DNA from: Paenibacillus aurantius
GTDB taxonomy: Bacteria > Bacillota > Bacilli > Paenibacillales > NBRC-103111
Direction of reading: 5' to 3'
Assembly: GCF_032268605.1 (NCBI RefSeq)
Contig: NZ_CP130318.1
Coordinates: 434,001 to 498,000 of the forward strand
DNA: 64,000 nt
Shown: positions 1 to 8,426 of the stretch, one piece after another
Layout: every line of letters begins with the position of its first letter
Numbering within the stretch: position 1 is the stretch's first letter
Made by a program: the position numbers and the translations under genes
Notes under the pieces: model-generated
What the model was told of the DNA's origin: nothing
What the model saw: only the letters and a program-made list of their open reading frames with translations
Database searches by the model: none

Positions 1-1
1 C

Positions 2-157
2 GATATTATCGATACCTGGGTGTTCCGCCGGGGGATCGAGCAGCTGGATTACAGTGTGGCGGCGGCCGTCGGCTTGTTCAAATCGGTGATCGGGTTCCTG
101 CTCGTCATCAGCGCCAACAAGCTTTCGAAGAAAGTCGGAGGTTCGGGAATATGGTAG
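2..157 (+). CDS. Sugar ABC transporter permease, C-terminal end (LplB-like)
   Basis: Only the last 51 codons are in the window; the start lies upstream. The visible end has a final hydrophobic segment (VGLFKSVIGFLLVISANKLS) followed by a short basic cytoplasmic tail, the usual end of a binding-protein-dependent sugar permease of the LplB/UgpA type. It stops 12 bp before a second permease (170-1057), the normal arrangement for the paired permeases of a CUT1 importer. The assignment rests on the tail and on context, so the exact subfamily is inferred. Confidence 0.75.
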   Translation, partial: DIIDTWVFRRGIEQLDYSVAAAVGLFKSVIGFLLVISANKLSKKVGGSGIW

Positions 158-169
158 GAGGGATAAGCC

Positions 170-1057
170 ATGTCGTTCGTTAAACACCGCAGCACGTCCG
201 ACCGCATCGTGGATTTTATCCTCTATGCGATCATGACCGTCTTCTGTCTCGCCACCTTGTTTCCGCTCTATTACGTGCTGGTCATGTCGCTCACTCCTTA
301 TGCTGAGGTGATGCGCAACGGGGGATTCGTCATCTTTCCGACGAAGCTGACCCTGGAGGCTTACCGGACGATTTTCGACAGCGCCCGCATTCCGCAGGCG
401 ATCAAAATCACGATCTTCATCACCGTGGTGGGCACGTTCCTTAATCTGCTTGTGACGACGCTGCTTGCCTATCCTTTGTCGAAGAAGTTCCTTCCGGGAA
501 GAGGCATCGTCCTGATGGGCATCGTGTTCACGATGCTGTTCTCCGGTGGGCTGATTCCGCTCTACCTGACGGTAAAAGCGACCGGTCTGCTCAACTCCCT
601 GTGGGCGCTGATTATCCCGGGGCTCGTCTCTTCGTTCAATATGCTCATCATGAAAACCTACTTCGAGAACCTTCCCCAAGAGGTGGAGGAAGCGGCCCGG
701 GTGGACGGCTGCGGCGAGGTTCAGACGCTGTGGCGGATCGTGCTTCCCCTGTCGCTGCCGATTATGGCTACGCTGGGCTTGTTCTACGGGGTCACCCACT
801 GGAACGCCTACTTCGGAGGGATCATGTACTTGACCGATCCCAAGCTTCAGCCGATTCAAGTGGTGCTCCGCTCGATGATTCAGACGCCGAGCGTTAGCTC
901 CGAGCTGCAGGTAAATACGACCGTGCTCGACGCGCTTCCTCCGGAAACGATCAAGATGGCGACGGTCGTGGTCGCTACGCTTCCCATCATTGCGGTTTAC
1001 CCGTTTCTTCAGCGGTACTTTATCCGGGGTATGCTGATCGGCGCCATCAAAGGCTAG
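170..1057 (+). CDS. Carbohydrate ABC transporter permease (LplC/YtcP family)
   Basis: Second inner-membrane permease of a CUT1-type sugar importer, 295 residues, the usual family length. About six hydrophobic segments are visible (near residues 14-40, 80-103, 112-135, 140-165, 195-215, 262-285). The cytoplasmic EAA loop that docks the ATPase reads EAARVDGCGEVQTLWRIVLP near residues 173-192. The GGAGG site at 157-161 decides the ATG at 170. No ATPase gene is linked; such importers normally share one MsmX-type ATPase encoded elsewhere, which is family knowledge. It forms an operon with the upstream permease and the lipoprotein at 1110. Confidence in the family is high; the substrate is unknown. 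Confidence 0.92.
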   Translation: MSFVKHRSTSDRIVDFILYAIMTVFCLATLFPLYYVLVMSLTPYAEVMRNGGFVIFPTKLTLEAYRTIFDSARIPQAIKITIFITVVGTFLNLLVTTLLAYPLSKKFLPGRGIVLMGIVFTMLFSGGLIPLYLTVKATGLLNSLWALIIPGLVSSFNMLIMKTYFENLPQEVEEAARVDGCGEVQTLWRIVLPLSLPIMATLGLFYGVTHWNAYFGGIMYLTDPKLQPIQVVLRSMIQTPSVSSELQVNTTVLDALPPETIKMATVVVATLPIIAVYPFLQRYFIRGMLIGAIKG

Positions 1058-1109
1058 GCGCCGGCTAGTTCCTATAGAGCAAGTGTATACACATTGGGGA
1101 GGGGTTATT

Positions 1110-2687
1110 TTGAAACTCAACAAAGCATTGCTGGCCTCATCGTTAGTCGCCGCCGTCGCCGTAGCGGGCTGTTCCAAGGATAACAGTTCCGGTACTCCCG
1201 GAAGCTCCGCCACACCCGGCCAATCCGCCGCTCCGGCGAAAGAGAAGATTACCCTCGTCTGGAACCTGGAGCAGACGCTTGCCGCGTCCCAGCTTCCGGC
1301 CGATGCGAGCAAGGATTTCGTTAAGAAAGCCATCGATGAGAAGTTTAATGTCGATCTGAAGATCGAAGCCGCCGTCAACAGTCCGGAACGGGAAGCGAAG
1401 CTTGCGGTCAAGCTGGCGAGCGGGGACGCCCCGGCCATCTTTACGCCGGGAACGACCGGCGGGGTTAAGTTTCAGAATGACGGCTTGACGACCGACGCCG
1501 AGAAGTTTCTGAATGAGAAGACCGCCCCTAACTATTTCAAATGGGTCAAGCCGAGCGAGTTCAAGGGCTACCGGCTCGAAGGCCTGACCGGACGGGTACC
1601 GATTCCTTTTGCCCGTACCCAATATGTTTCGTATTACATACGCCAGGACTGGCTGGATAAGCTCAGCCTGAAGGCTCCCACGACCTACGATGAGTATGTC
1701 AACGTGCTGAAGGCGTTCACCAACAACGACCCGGACGGCAACGGCAAGAAGGACACGTACGGCTTCTCGGCCGCTGGAAACAGCCGGATGTCGATGGATT
1801 TCCCGGAATGGCCGAAGAATGGCCTGTTTGCCTCCTTCGTGGAGAACAACCAGTATATTGACGGACAAACCGACCCGCGCGTATCGAAGGTGGTTGACGA
1901 TATTCTGGCCCGCATGGGCGAAGGGGTAATTGACCCCGACTGGTTCCTGAACAAAGGACAGACGCATGTTGATAAAGCGGTTCAAGGAAAGATCGGGATT
2001 ATTCTCGGGGGAACGCGCGATTTTGCCTTTGACGGGAATGCTGCGGGCCTTCAAGCCCGGACCAAGGCCGTGAATCCGAAGGCCGACTGGCAGCCGTTCA
2101 ACCCGCTCGGCGAAGCGCCTATTCGTGCCGGCGTCGTTCCGGGCGCTGGGATCATGTTCTCCAAGCAGGTAGGCGACAAGAATCCGGAAGCCCTTAAGCG
2201 TTCCGTGGAAATTCTGGATTGGCTCTGCAGCGAGGAAGGCTTCCTGTTGACCCACTATGGCATCGAAGGCAAGCACTACACGAAGAATGGCAAGGAAATC
2301 ACGATCAAAAAGGAAGCCTATGAAGCCGACATCTCGAAGAACGGCAACTTCCTCGACATTTATGATTTCTTCGCCCCTAACGAGCCGGAGGTTCTCGGCC
2401 TGAAGGTGAACGACACCACGATGACGGACCGCGACAAGAAGATCGAGCAGAAGCTTCTTGGCATGAAATACTACGCCGCACTCGGCTCGAACCTCTTCCC
2501 TCCTCAGGGCGTCGACCTGGCTACCTGGAGAAACCGGATGTATGAGCTGCAAGGCAAAATGCTGTTCGACGACAAGTCGTCCAAAAACTGGCCGGCCTAC
2601 CGCGAAGAGCTTATGACCAAATACAACGGCCAGAAGATTGTCGATAACTATACGAAGAACCTGAAGGATGCAGGCGTCATTAAGTAA
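1110..2687 (+). CDS. Extracellular sugar-binding lipoprotein (LplA-like)
   Basis: Substrate-binding component of the importer encoded just upstream, 525 residues, in the long 500-550 residue range of the Paenibacillus LplA group. A TTG start at 1110 is preferred over the in-frame GTG at 1083, because GGGGAGGGG (1096-1104) sits 5 bp before it and it gives a clean lipoprotein signal: KLNK, a hydrophobic core, then VAGC with the lipid-bearing cysteine at residue 21. A Ser/Pro/Ala-rich tether follows. Residues 140-260 include a DPDGNGKKDTYGF segment, which resembles the calcium-loop-like motif common in these proteins. A hairpin follows the stop codon. Likely a sugar or oligosaccharide binder; the ligand cannot be told from sequence. 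Confidence 0.9.
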   Translation: MKLNKALLASSLVAAVAVAGCSKDNSSGTPGSSATPGQSAAPAKEKITLVWNLEQTLAASQLPADASKDFVKKAIDEKFNVDLKIEAAVNSPEREAKLAVKLASGDAPAIFTPGTTGGVKFQNDGLTTDAEKFLNEKTAPNYFKWVKPSEFKGYRLEGLTGRVPIPFARTQYVSYYIRQDWLDKLSLKAPTTYDEYVNVLKAFTNNDPDGNGKKDTYGFSAAGNSRMSMDFPEWPKNGLFASFVENNQYIDGQTDPRVSKVVDDILARMGEGVIDPDWFLNKGQTHVDKAVQGKIGIILGGTRDFAFDGNAAGLQARTKAVNPKADWQPFNPLGEAPIRAGVVPGAGIMFSKQVGDKNPEALKRSVEILDWLCSEEGFLLTHYGIEGKHYTKNGKEITIKKEAYEADISKNGNFLDIYDFFAPNEPEVLGLKVNDTTMTDRDKKIEQKLLGMKYYAALGSNLFPPQGVDLATWRNRMYELQGKMLFDDKSSKNWPAYREELMTKYNGQKIVDNYTKNLKDAGVIK

Positions 2688-2705
2688 AAACGGTTTTCCA
2701 ATAGC

Positions 2706-2738
2706 GCACAGGGAAAGTCCTTCTCTGTGCTCTATTTC
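2706..2738 (+). terminator. Probable rho-independent terminator after the binding protein
   Basis: GCACAG (2706-2711) pairs with CTGTGC (2725-2730) and is followed by a pyrimidine-rich, T-containing tail. The T tract is interrupted, so this could be a partial terminator that lowers expression of the enzyme genes relative to the transporter. Confidence 0.5.
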
Positions 2739-2805
2739 TTTATGCGGGGCTAGCGGGCGTCTCGTCCGGCGGTCCTGCCCATTCTAAACAAGGAAGGATG
2801 TTAAT

Positions 2806-4080
2806 GTGATGACGAAGTTGGCAATGGAAGGCGGCCGGCCGGCCCGTACGAAGCCGCTGCCCCCGAACTACCCGGGAGCGACCGTATATGGCGCGGAGGA
2901 GGCCCAGGGCGCCGCAGAAGTGATTCACGCCCAGTCCCCCTTTCGGTATTACGGACCGAACGTCAAGAATGAGGTCCGCACCTTCGAAGAAGAGATGGCC
3001 CGCCATCTCAACGTGCCGTACGTATTAGGCGTTACCTCCTGTACAGCGGCGCTGGTCGTGGCCCTGAAGGCTCTTGGAATCGGCTACGGAGACAAGGTCA
3101 TCGTACCGGCCATTACCTTTCTGGCTACTCCGGGAGCCGTCGTCTGCGCCAATGCCGTACCCGTTTTCGTGGATGCCGACGACAGCATGAACCTCGATCC
3201 CGCCGATCTGGAGCGGGTCATGGACAAAGACGTGAAGGCGATTATCGCCGTCTCCATATTGGGCAACCCGTGCGACATGGATCCCATCCTGGCGTTTGCC
3301 AAGAAACACAACCTGTACGTTATTGAAGACGTGGCCCAGTCCTGCGGCGCCTCCTACAAAGGCAAGGTTACCGGGACGATGGGCGATATCGGGGTTTATT
3401 CCTTCCAGATGAACAAAATCCTTACGGCCGGGGAAGGGGGAGCGCTGGTGACTTCCAATCCCGAGCTCTTTGACCGGGCAGTACGCTACCACGACCAGGG
3501 CATGTTCCGGGATAAGGCCCGCTACGGCATCGAGTCGGCCGACGAGGAGAAGGCTTTTATCGGACAAAATTACCGGATGAGCGAAATCACGGGAGCCGTT
3601 CTGAACGAGCAGTGGAAGAAGCTCGGTGGGATCGTTTCCTCCATGCAGACCCGCTGCCGGGAGCTGCAGGCCAAGCTGACCGCCGAGCTGCCGGATATGA
3701 AATTCCGCCGGCTGGCCGATCCGGAAGGGGATATCGGTTCGAACCTGGGCATGATTCTTCCTTCGACCGCCTTTACCCAGGCTTTCATTAAAGCGATGGC
3801 CGCCGAGAACATCGGCGCTTATACCCTGTACGGCTCGCGTCCGGTTTATATGCTGCCCCAGCTGTTCCATCAGCGGACGGCGGAAAAGGACAATTTCCCG
3901 TTCAACTATCCGTTCGAGAATCCGGTCGTTTATACGGAGGACATGTGCCCGCAGGCGGTCGATTACATCGCCCGGACCGTCTATGTGCCCATCAGCCCGC
4001 TTCTGACGGAGCAAGACGTAGAAGAGATTGCCGAAGGCATCGTTAAAGTCTATCGTCACATCGCCCAGGTGCAAGTGTAG
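2806..4080 (+). CDS. DegT/DnrJ/EryC1/StrS-type PLP aminotransferase (1)
   Basis: Sugar aminotransferase-fold enzyme of 424 residues. The pyridoxal-phosphate lysine is Lys204 in FQMNKILTAGEGG. Upstream are the family motifs GVTSCTAALVVALKALGIGY and VIVPAITFLATPGAV, and VIEDVAQSCGASYKG, which supplies the cofactor-stacking aspartate. The start is GTG 2806 or the adjacent ATG 2809; AGGAAGG at 2791 suits either. In this family the enzymes transfer an amino group to or from keto-sugars or cyclitols. It is followed closely by a Gfo/Idh/MocA dehydrogenase and a second DegT enzyme, so an amino-sugar or aminocyclitol oxidation/transamination route is inferred. Confidence 0.88.
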   Translation: MMTKLAMEGGRPARTKPLPPNYPGATVYGAEEAQGAAEVIHAQSPFRYYGPNVKNEVRTFEEEMARHLNVPYVLGVTSCTAALVVALKALGIGYGDKVIVPAITFLATPGAVVCANAVPVFVDADDSMNLDPADLERVMDKDVKAIIAVSILGNPCDMDPILAFAKKHNLYVIEDVAQSCGASYKGKVTGTMGDIGVYSFQMNKILTAGEGGALVTSNPELFDRAVRYHDQGMFRDKARYGIESADEEKAFIGQNYRMSEITGAVLNEQWKKLGGIVSSMQTRCRELQAKLTAELPDMKFRRLADPEGDIGSNLGMILPSTAFTQAFIKAMAAENIGAYTLYGSRPVYMLPQLFHQRTAEKDNFPFNYPFENPVVYTEDMCPQAVDYIARTVYVPISPLLTEQDVEEIAEGIVKVYRHIAQVQV

Positions 4081-4111
4081 CCCATTCCTACTCATATACG
4101 GAGGTATTGAA

Positions 4112-5017
4112 ATGTCAAAGCAGATCGCCATCGGGTTTATCGGGTTGGACACATCCCATGTTTCCGCCTTTGCCAAGCTGTTGAACGACGAGAAGGCAGA
4201 GTACCGCGTTCCGGGAGGGAAGGTAACCGCCGCTTTTCCCGGAGGCTCTCCGGACTTCGAGCTGAGCGCTAACCGCGTAGAGGGCTTTACGAAGGAACTG
4301 AAGGAAAGCTACGGCGTGGAGATCGTCTCCTCGCCCGCCGAAGTGGCGGAGAAATGCGACGCCATCATGCTGGAGTCGGTAGACGGGCGCGTTCATTTGG
4401 AACAATTCCGCGCCATCGCCCCGTTCGGCAAGCCGGTGTTCATCGACAAGCCGTTTACCGTTTCCACGGAAGACGCCCGGGAGATTCTCCGCCTGGCGGA
4501 GGAGCATAACGTTCCCCTAATGAGCTGTTCGTCCCTCCGCTATTCGGAAGGACTGTCCCATGCCCTTGCGGATGCTGAGAAGGGAGCCGTTATCGGGGCC
4601 GACTGCTACGGACCGATGGCCATTCAGCCGACCCAGCCGGGCCTGTTCTGGTATGGCATCCATACCGTGGAAATGCTCTATAGGACGCTTGGCCGGGGCT
4701 GCGTAAGCGTAAGCGTGACGACCAACGAGGACCACGACCTGGTAACCGGCGTATGGAAGGACGGCCGGATCGGAACGATCCGGGGCAACCGCAAAGGGAA
4801 CAACACGTTCGGGGAGCTGATCCACCGCGAGAAGGGCAGCCAATTCGTCGACGTGTATGCTCATCCGAAGCCCTATTACGCCAGTCTGCTGGAAGCGGTC
4901 ATGGAGCTTTTTGAGAATGGCAAAGAGCCGATCGACCGCGAAGAAACGTACGAGATCATCCGTTTCATTGAAGCTGCGAACGAAAGCCGGAGCACGGGTC
5001 AAACCGTGTCCCTATAA
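4112..5017 (+). CDS. Gfo/Idh/MocA family oxidoreductase (1)
   Basis: NAD(P)-dependent dehydrogenase-like protein of 301 residues. ATG 4112 is chosen because GGAGGT stands 6 bp upstream; an in-frame extension overlapping the previous gene has no ribosome site. The N-terminal Rossmann strand reads IGFIGLDTSH, which lacks the canonical GxGxxG, so dinucleotide binding may be atypical. VFIDKPFTVS carries the conserved lysine-proline of the family (xKP). It lies 31 bp after one DegT aminotransferase and 15 bp before another, clearly one operon. Inferred role: oxidation or reduction of the keto position used by the aminotransferases. The substrate is not known. Confidence 0.82.
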   Translation: MSKQIAIGFIGLDTSHVSAFAKLLNDEKAEYRVPGGKVTAAFPGGSPDFELSANRVEGFTKELKESYGVEIVSSPAEVAEKCDAIMLESVDGRVHLEQFRAIAPFGKPVFIDKPFTVSTEDAREILRLAEEHNVPLMSCSSLRYSEGLSHALADAEKGAVIGADCYGPMAIQPTQPGLFWYGIHTVEMLYRTLGRGCVSVSVTTNEDHDLVTGVWKDGRIGTIRGNRKGNNTFGELIHREKGSQFVDVYAHPKPYYASLLEAVMELFENGKEPIDREETYEIIRFIEAANESRSTGQTVSL

Positions 5018-5032
5018 CGGAGGGAACCCGAG

Positions 5033-6280
5033 ATGAAAGAAACCGAAACACGCGAGCAGCTCGCCCTTAACGGCGGGCCGAAGGTAAAGGAAACCCCCTT
5101 TGGAACCGGAAAGAGGTTTGGCTTCGAAGAAGCAAAGGAGCTTCTCGAAGCACTGGAGCAGAATACGCTGTTTTATCATTTCGGCGGGAAGGTTAAGCAG
5201 TTCCTCAGCGATTTCAACGACATCTACGGGGTCAAATACAGCGTGGCCGCTTCTTCGGGGACGGCCGCCATCCATGTGGCGCTCGGAGCGGCTGGCGTTA
5301 CCGTAGGCGATGAGGTCATCACCAGCCCGATTACCGACCAGGGGACGCTCGTGGGTATCCTGTACCAGAACGCCATTCCGGTCTTCGCCGACCTGGATCC
5401 CCACACGTACAACATGGTGCCGGCCTCGATCGAAGCGCGAATCACGCCGCGGACCAAGGCCATCGTAGTGGTGCATCTGGCCGGGAATCCATGCGACATG
5501 GATCCCATTATGGATATCGCCGCCAAGCATGGAATTAAGGTGATCGAGGACTGCGCCCAAAGTTACCTGACCCGCTACAAAGGGCGTCTGGCCGGAACGA
5601 TCGGCGACTATGGCTGCTTCTCCACGAATGACTTCAAGCACATCTCCACCGGAGACGGCGGGATGGTCACGATCAATTCGGGGGACGAGGCGGATTTCCG
5701 CACGGCACACGCCTTTGCCGACAAGAACTACGAGCGGTTCGGCAGCACGGTGACGCGGGACCTGCGGGGCCTGGCGCCGAATTACCGCATGACGGAGCTG
5801 CAGGGAGCCGTAGGCATCGCCCAGCTTAAGAAGCTGCACGACATCTGCTCCAAGCGGACCCGTCACGGGAACCGGATCACCGAAGGAATCACGGGGCTGC
5901 CCGGCATTCTGCCTCACAAGGTCGAAGCGGGCAACGAAAGCACCTACTGGTTCTATATGATGAGGCTCGATACCGCCCAGCTGACCTGCACCCGGGAAGA
6001 GTTCTCGGCCGCGCTGGCGGCGGAAGGCATCCCGAACCAGCCCGGCTATATTCCGGACGTGGTGTACATGCAGCCGCTTTTCCAGAACCGGCAGGCGTAC
6101 CTCGGGAGCCATTTTCCCTTTGACCTGACGGGAGCCACCTACGAACGGGGACTGTGTCCGGAGGGGGAAGCGATTCTTCAGACGGCTGTTCGTTTCGGGG
6201 TAAGCGAATTCTACACCGACGGGGACGTTGAGGATATCATTCGCGGAATCCGCAAGGTCGCCGAGCACTTCCGTAAGTAA
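5033..6280 (+). CDS. DegT/DnrJ/EryC1/StrS-type PLP aminotransferase (2)
   Basis: Second sugar aminotransferase-fold enzyme, 415 residues, in the same operon. The Schiff-base lysine is Lys202 in FSTNDFKHISTGDGGMV, and the cofactor aspartate lies in VIEDCAQSYLTRYKG. It is a diverged paralogue of the enzyme at 2806: both share the NPCDMDPI segment and the AxKHxxxVIED region, but the lysine neighbourhood differs (NDFKHIS against QMNKILT). Two enzymes therefore probably act on different keto positions or in opposite directions. GGAGGG at 5020 decides ATG 5033. A GC-rich hairpin (6289-6295 with 6318-6324) without a T tract follows the stop codon. Confidence 0.88.
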   Translation: MKETETREQLALNGGPKVKETPFGTGKRFGFEEAKELLEALEQNTLFYHFGGKVKQFLSDFNDIYGVKYSVAASSGTAAIHVALGAAGVTVGDEVITSPITDQGTLVGILYQNAIPVFADLDPHTYNMVPASIEARITPRTKAIVVVHLAGNPCDMDPIMDIAAKHGIKVIEDCAQSYLTRYKGRLAGTIGDYGCFSTNDFKHISTGDGGMVTINSGDEADFRTAHAFADKNYERFGSTVTRDLRGLAPNYRMTELQGAVGIAQLKKLHDICSKRTRHGNRITEGITGLPGILPHKVEAGNESTYWFYMMRLDTAQLTCTREEFSAALAAEGIPNQPGYIPDVVYMQPLFQNRQAYLGSHFPFDLTGATYERGLCPEGEAILQTAVRFGVSEFYTDGDVEDIIRGIRKVAEHFRK

Positions 6281-6534
6281 TTGGAGCGGCCCCAGTCCTG
6301 CCGGAGCACCGGTGGTGCTGGGGCTGCCGTTACAAAACGGAGCGTGCTGCGGTTACTTCCTGCCACGTAAGCCTCCTGCTGGCGAAAGCCGTCCGAGGAT
6401 ACCAAGCTTAGCATCAGGAAGATAATGGATGGGAAATCCTGTTCATTACCATCCATTTGGTTTACAATACAGGGGCGTTATACCGAACCTTATCCATAAG
6501 GAACGAATGAACTGCAACCGGAGGTGCAAGGGGA

Positions 6535-7401
6535 ATGATTTGGAATCGATTGGGAGTATTAACGGACGAAGTATCTCCGGATTTGGTGACGGCCCTGGAC
6601 TGGGCGGCCGGGAAGGGCTTGAAGCATGTGGAAATCCGCATGGTCGACGGCCGGAACGTCATGGCCTTGTCGGATGAGGAAATCGACCGCGTGCGCCGGG
6701 AAACCGAGGCGCGGGGGCTTTTCGTATCCGCCGTGGCTTCACCTGTATTTAAATGCTCGCTCGACCCGTCGAGGGAAGTGGCATCCGGCGATACATTCGG
6801 CCAGGCGGAGGAAAGCGTAGAAGCCCACTTCCTCAAACTGAACCGCGCGATGGAGATCGCAAAGCGGCTTGGGGCGGGACAAATCCGCATCTTCTCCTTC
6901 TGGAGGGAGAAAGAGCCCGGGCTTCATCAAGAGGAGATTGCGGGCAAGCTGAAGGAAGCCGCCGAGATGGCCGACAAGGAGGGAATCACGCTGCTGCTGG
7001 AGAATGAGCCGGCCTGCAACGGAGGATTCGCGGAAGAGGTGGCCCGACTGACGGAAGCCGTCGGACATCCTCGCCTGCGGGTGCTCTGGGATCCCGGCAA
7101 TGAGGCCTACGGCGGGCGCTCCGCTTATCCTGAAGGATATAACGAGGTCAGCCGTGTCCTGGGCCATGTTCATTTGAAGGATGCGTACCTTCAAGAGGAC
7201 GGAACCCCTAAGTGCGTTCCGATCGGCCAGGGAGCCGTCCCGATGGCGGAGCAGATTCGTGCGCTGGAAGCGAACGGGTACACCGGGCTGTACACGATCG
7301 AAACGCACTATATCCCGGAGGGCGGAACGGCCATGGAAGGCACGGCTCTGACACTCGAAGGACTCGCCGACGTATTGGGCGCCGGCAGCGCTAAGCCGTG
7401 A
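6535..7401 (+). CDS. Sugar phosphate isomerase/epimerase, xylose-isomerase-like TIM barrel
   Basis: 288-residue TIM-barrel protein of the AP-endonuclease-2/xylose-isomerase-like superfamily. Visible motifs are LLLENEPACNGG (a metal-ligand glutamate strand), LWDPGNEAYGG and GHVHLKDAYL, whose histidine and aspartate are typical metal ligands, and YTIETHY near the C-terminus. GAGGTG and AAGGGG precede ATG 6535. The 254 bp gap upstream contains a possible -10 TACAAT (6463-6468) without a good -35. Its stop overlaps the next start by 4 bp (GTGA), so it is translationally coupled to the oxidoreductase. Likely isomerises or epimerises a keto-sugar or inositol derivative. Confidence 0.85.
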   Translation: MIWNRLGVLTDEVSPDLVTALDWAAGKGLKHVEIRMVDGRNVMALSDEEIDRVRRETEARGLFVSAVASPVFKCSLDPSREVASGDTFGQAEESVEAHFLKLNRAMEIAKRLGAGQIRIFSFWREKEPGLHQEEIAGKLKEAAEMADKEGITLLLENEPACNGGFAEEVARLTEAVGHPRLRVLWDPGNEAYGGRSAYPEGYNEVSRVLGHVHLKDAYLQEDGTPKCVPIGQGAVPMAEQIRALEANGYTGLYTIETHYIPEGGTAMEGTALTLEGLADVLGAGSAKP

Positions 7402-8426
7402 AGGCGCGGGGAGCGGCTGTCATTGGCTGCGGCTCCGTCGCGTCGTTCCATCTCAACGCCATAAGGAGCACGGACCGGGTTCGTCTTGTGGGGATAGCGG
7501 GCCGGCGGGAAGAAGCCGTCCGTCCCTTGGCGGAGCAGGAAGGGTGCCGCTGGACGACGGATTACCGCGAGCTGCTGCGGGATCCGTCCGTCGAGCTGGT
7601 CTGCCTGACCACGGGAAGCGGAAGCCATGCCGTTATCGGTCGCGAGGTTCTCGAAGCCGGCAAGCCTCTTCTCGTGGAGAAGCCGCTTGCCATGTCCTCC
7701 GCGGAAGCGGCTGAGCTGGTCCGGCTTGCCCGCCGGAAGGGGCTCTTGCTCTCTACCGTCTCCCAGAGACGGTTCGAACCCCAGCATCAGGAGGTGCACC
7801 GCGTCCTGGCGGAAGGGGCCTTGGGCCGCCTCCTGCTGGTGGAGGTAGGCTGCCCTTACTACCGCACGCAGGAATATTACGATTCGGCCGATTGGCGCGG
7901 CACCATCCGCGAGGACGGCGGAGTGCTGATGAATCAGGCCATTCATTCACTCGACCTGATGCTGTGGCTGGCAGGCGGAGTGGCGAAGGTAACCGGCCGA
8001 ACGGCCACCCAAGCCCACCGCATGGAGGCCGAGGATCTCGGTCTTGCCCTGCTAACCTTCCGCAGCGGGACGTTCGGGACCGTCATGGCCTCGACCTCCA
8101 TTCAGCCGGGGTTCCCGCCTTATCTCCATTTCTACGGAGAGAAGGGCACGATCAAGCTGGCAGGAAGCGGGATCCACCATTGGGCCGTGCCCGGCTGGCC
8201 GGAGCCGGCAGGACCGGAAGAAACGGGGGGAGGCGTATCCGATCCCCGCAGCATTCCCGACCGGTACCACCGGCTTCAGCTTCTGGATGTGCTGGACGCG
8301 CTAGACAGCGGTCGTCCTCCCCTTGTAACGGGAGAGGACGGCTGGCGGGCGGTGCGGCTGGTCGAGGCGATCTACGAATCCTCCGCGCAGAATAAGGAAA
8401 TCGATATGGGAGACGAGAACATATGA
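7398..8426 (+). CDS. Gfo/Idh/MocA family oxidoreductase (2)
   Basis: 342-residue NAD(P)-dependent dehydrogenase. The Rossmann motif is AAVIGCGSVASFHLNAI, the family lysine is in LLVEKPLAMS, and DGGVLMNQAIHSLDLMLWL supplies the catalytic-domain histidine region. It begins with GTG inside the stop codon of the isomerase (4 bp overlap) and ends by overlapping the next gene by 4 bp (ATGA), so the three proteins are translationally coupled. The canonical nucleotide-binding loop distinguishes it from the paralogue at 4112. A redox step on the same sugar as the upstream isomerase is inferred. Confidence 0.87.
   Translation: MKARGAAVIGCGSVASFHLNAIRSTDRVRLVGIAGRREEAVRPLAEQEGCRWTTDYRELLRDPSVELVCLTTGSGSHAVIGREVLEAGKPLLVEKPLAMSSAEAAELVRLARRKGLLLSTVSQRRFEPQHQEVHRVLAEGALGRLLLVEVGCPYYRTQEYYDSADWRGTIREDGGVLMNQAIHSLDLMLWLAGGVAKVTGRTATQAHRMEAEDLGLALLTFRSGTFGTVMASTSIQPGFPPYLHFYGEKGTIKLAGSGIHHWAVPGWPEPAGPEETGGGVSDPRSIPDRYHRLQLLDVLDALDSGRPPLVTGEDGWRAVRLVEAIYESSAQNKEIDMGDENI

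Noticed and set aside
1143-2552. 469-codon open frame antisense to the sugar-binding protein gene
   Set aside because: Third-position effect of GC-rich codons; no ribosome site, Arg/Leu/Val-rich sequence with no recognisable domain.
5012-6268. 418-codon antisense frame over the second DegT gene
   Set aside because: Shadow of the real gene; protein lacks any family signature.
6289-6324. GCCCCAG/CTGGGGC hairpin after the second DegT gene as a terminator
   Set aside because: No T tract follows; kept only as a possible mRNA structure.
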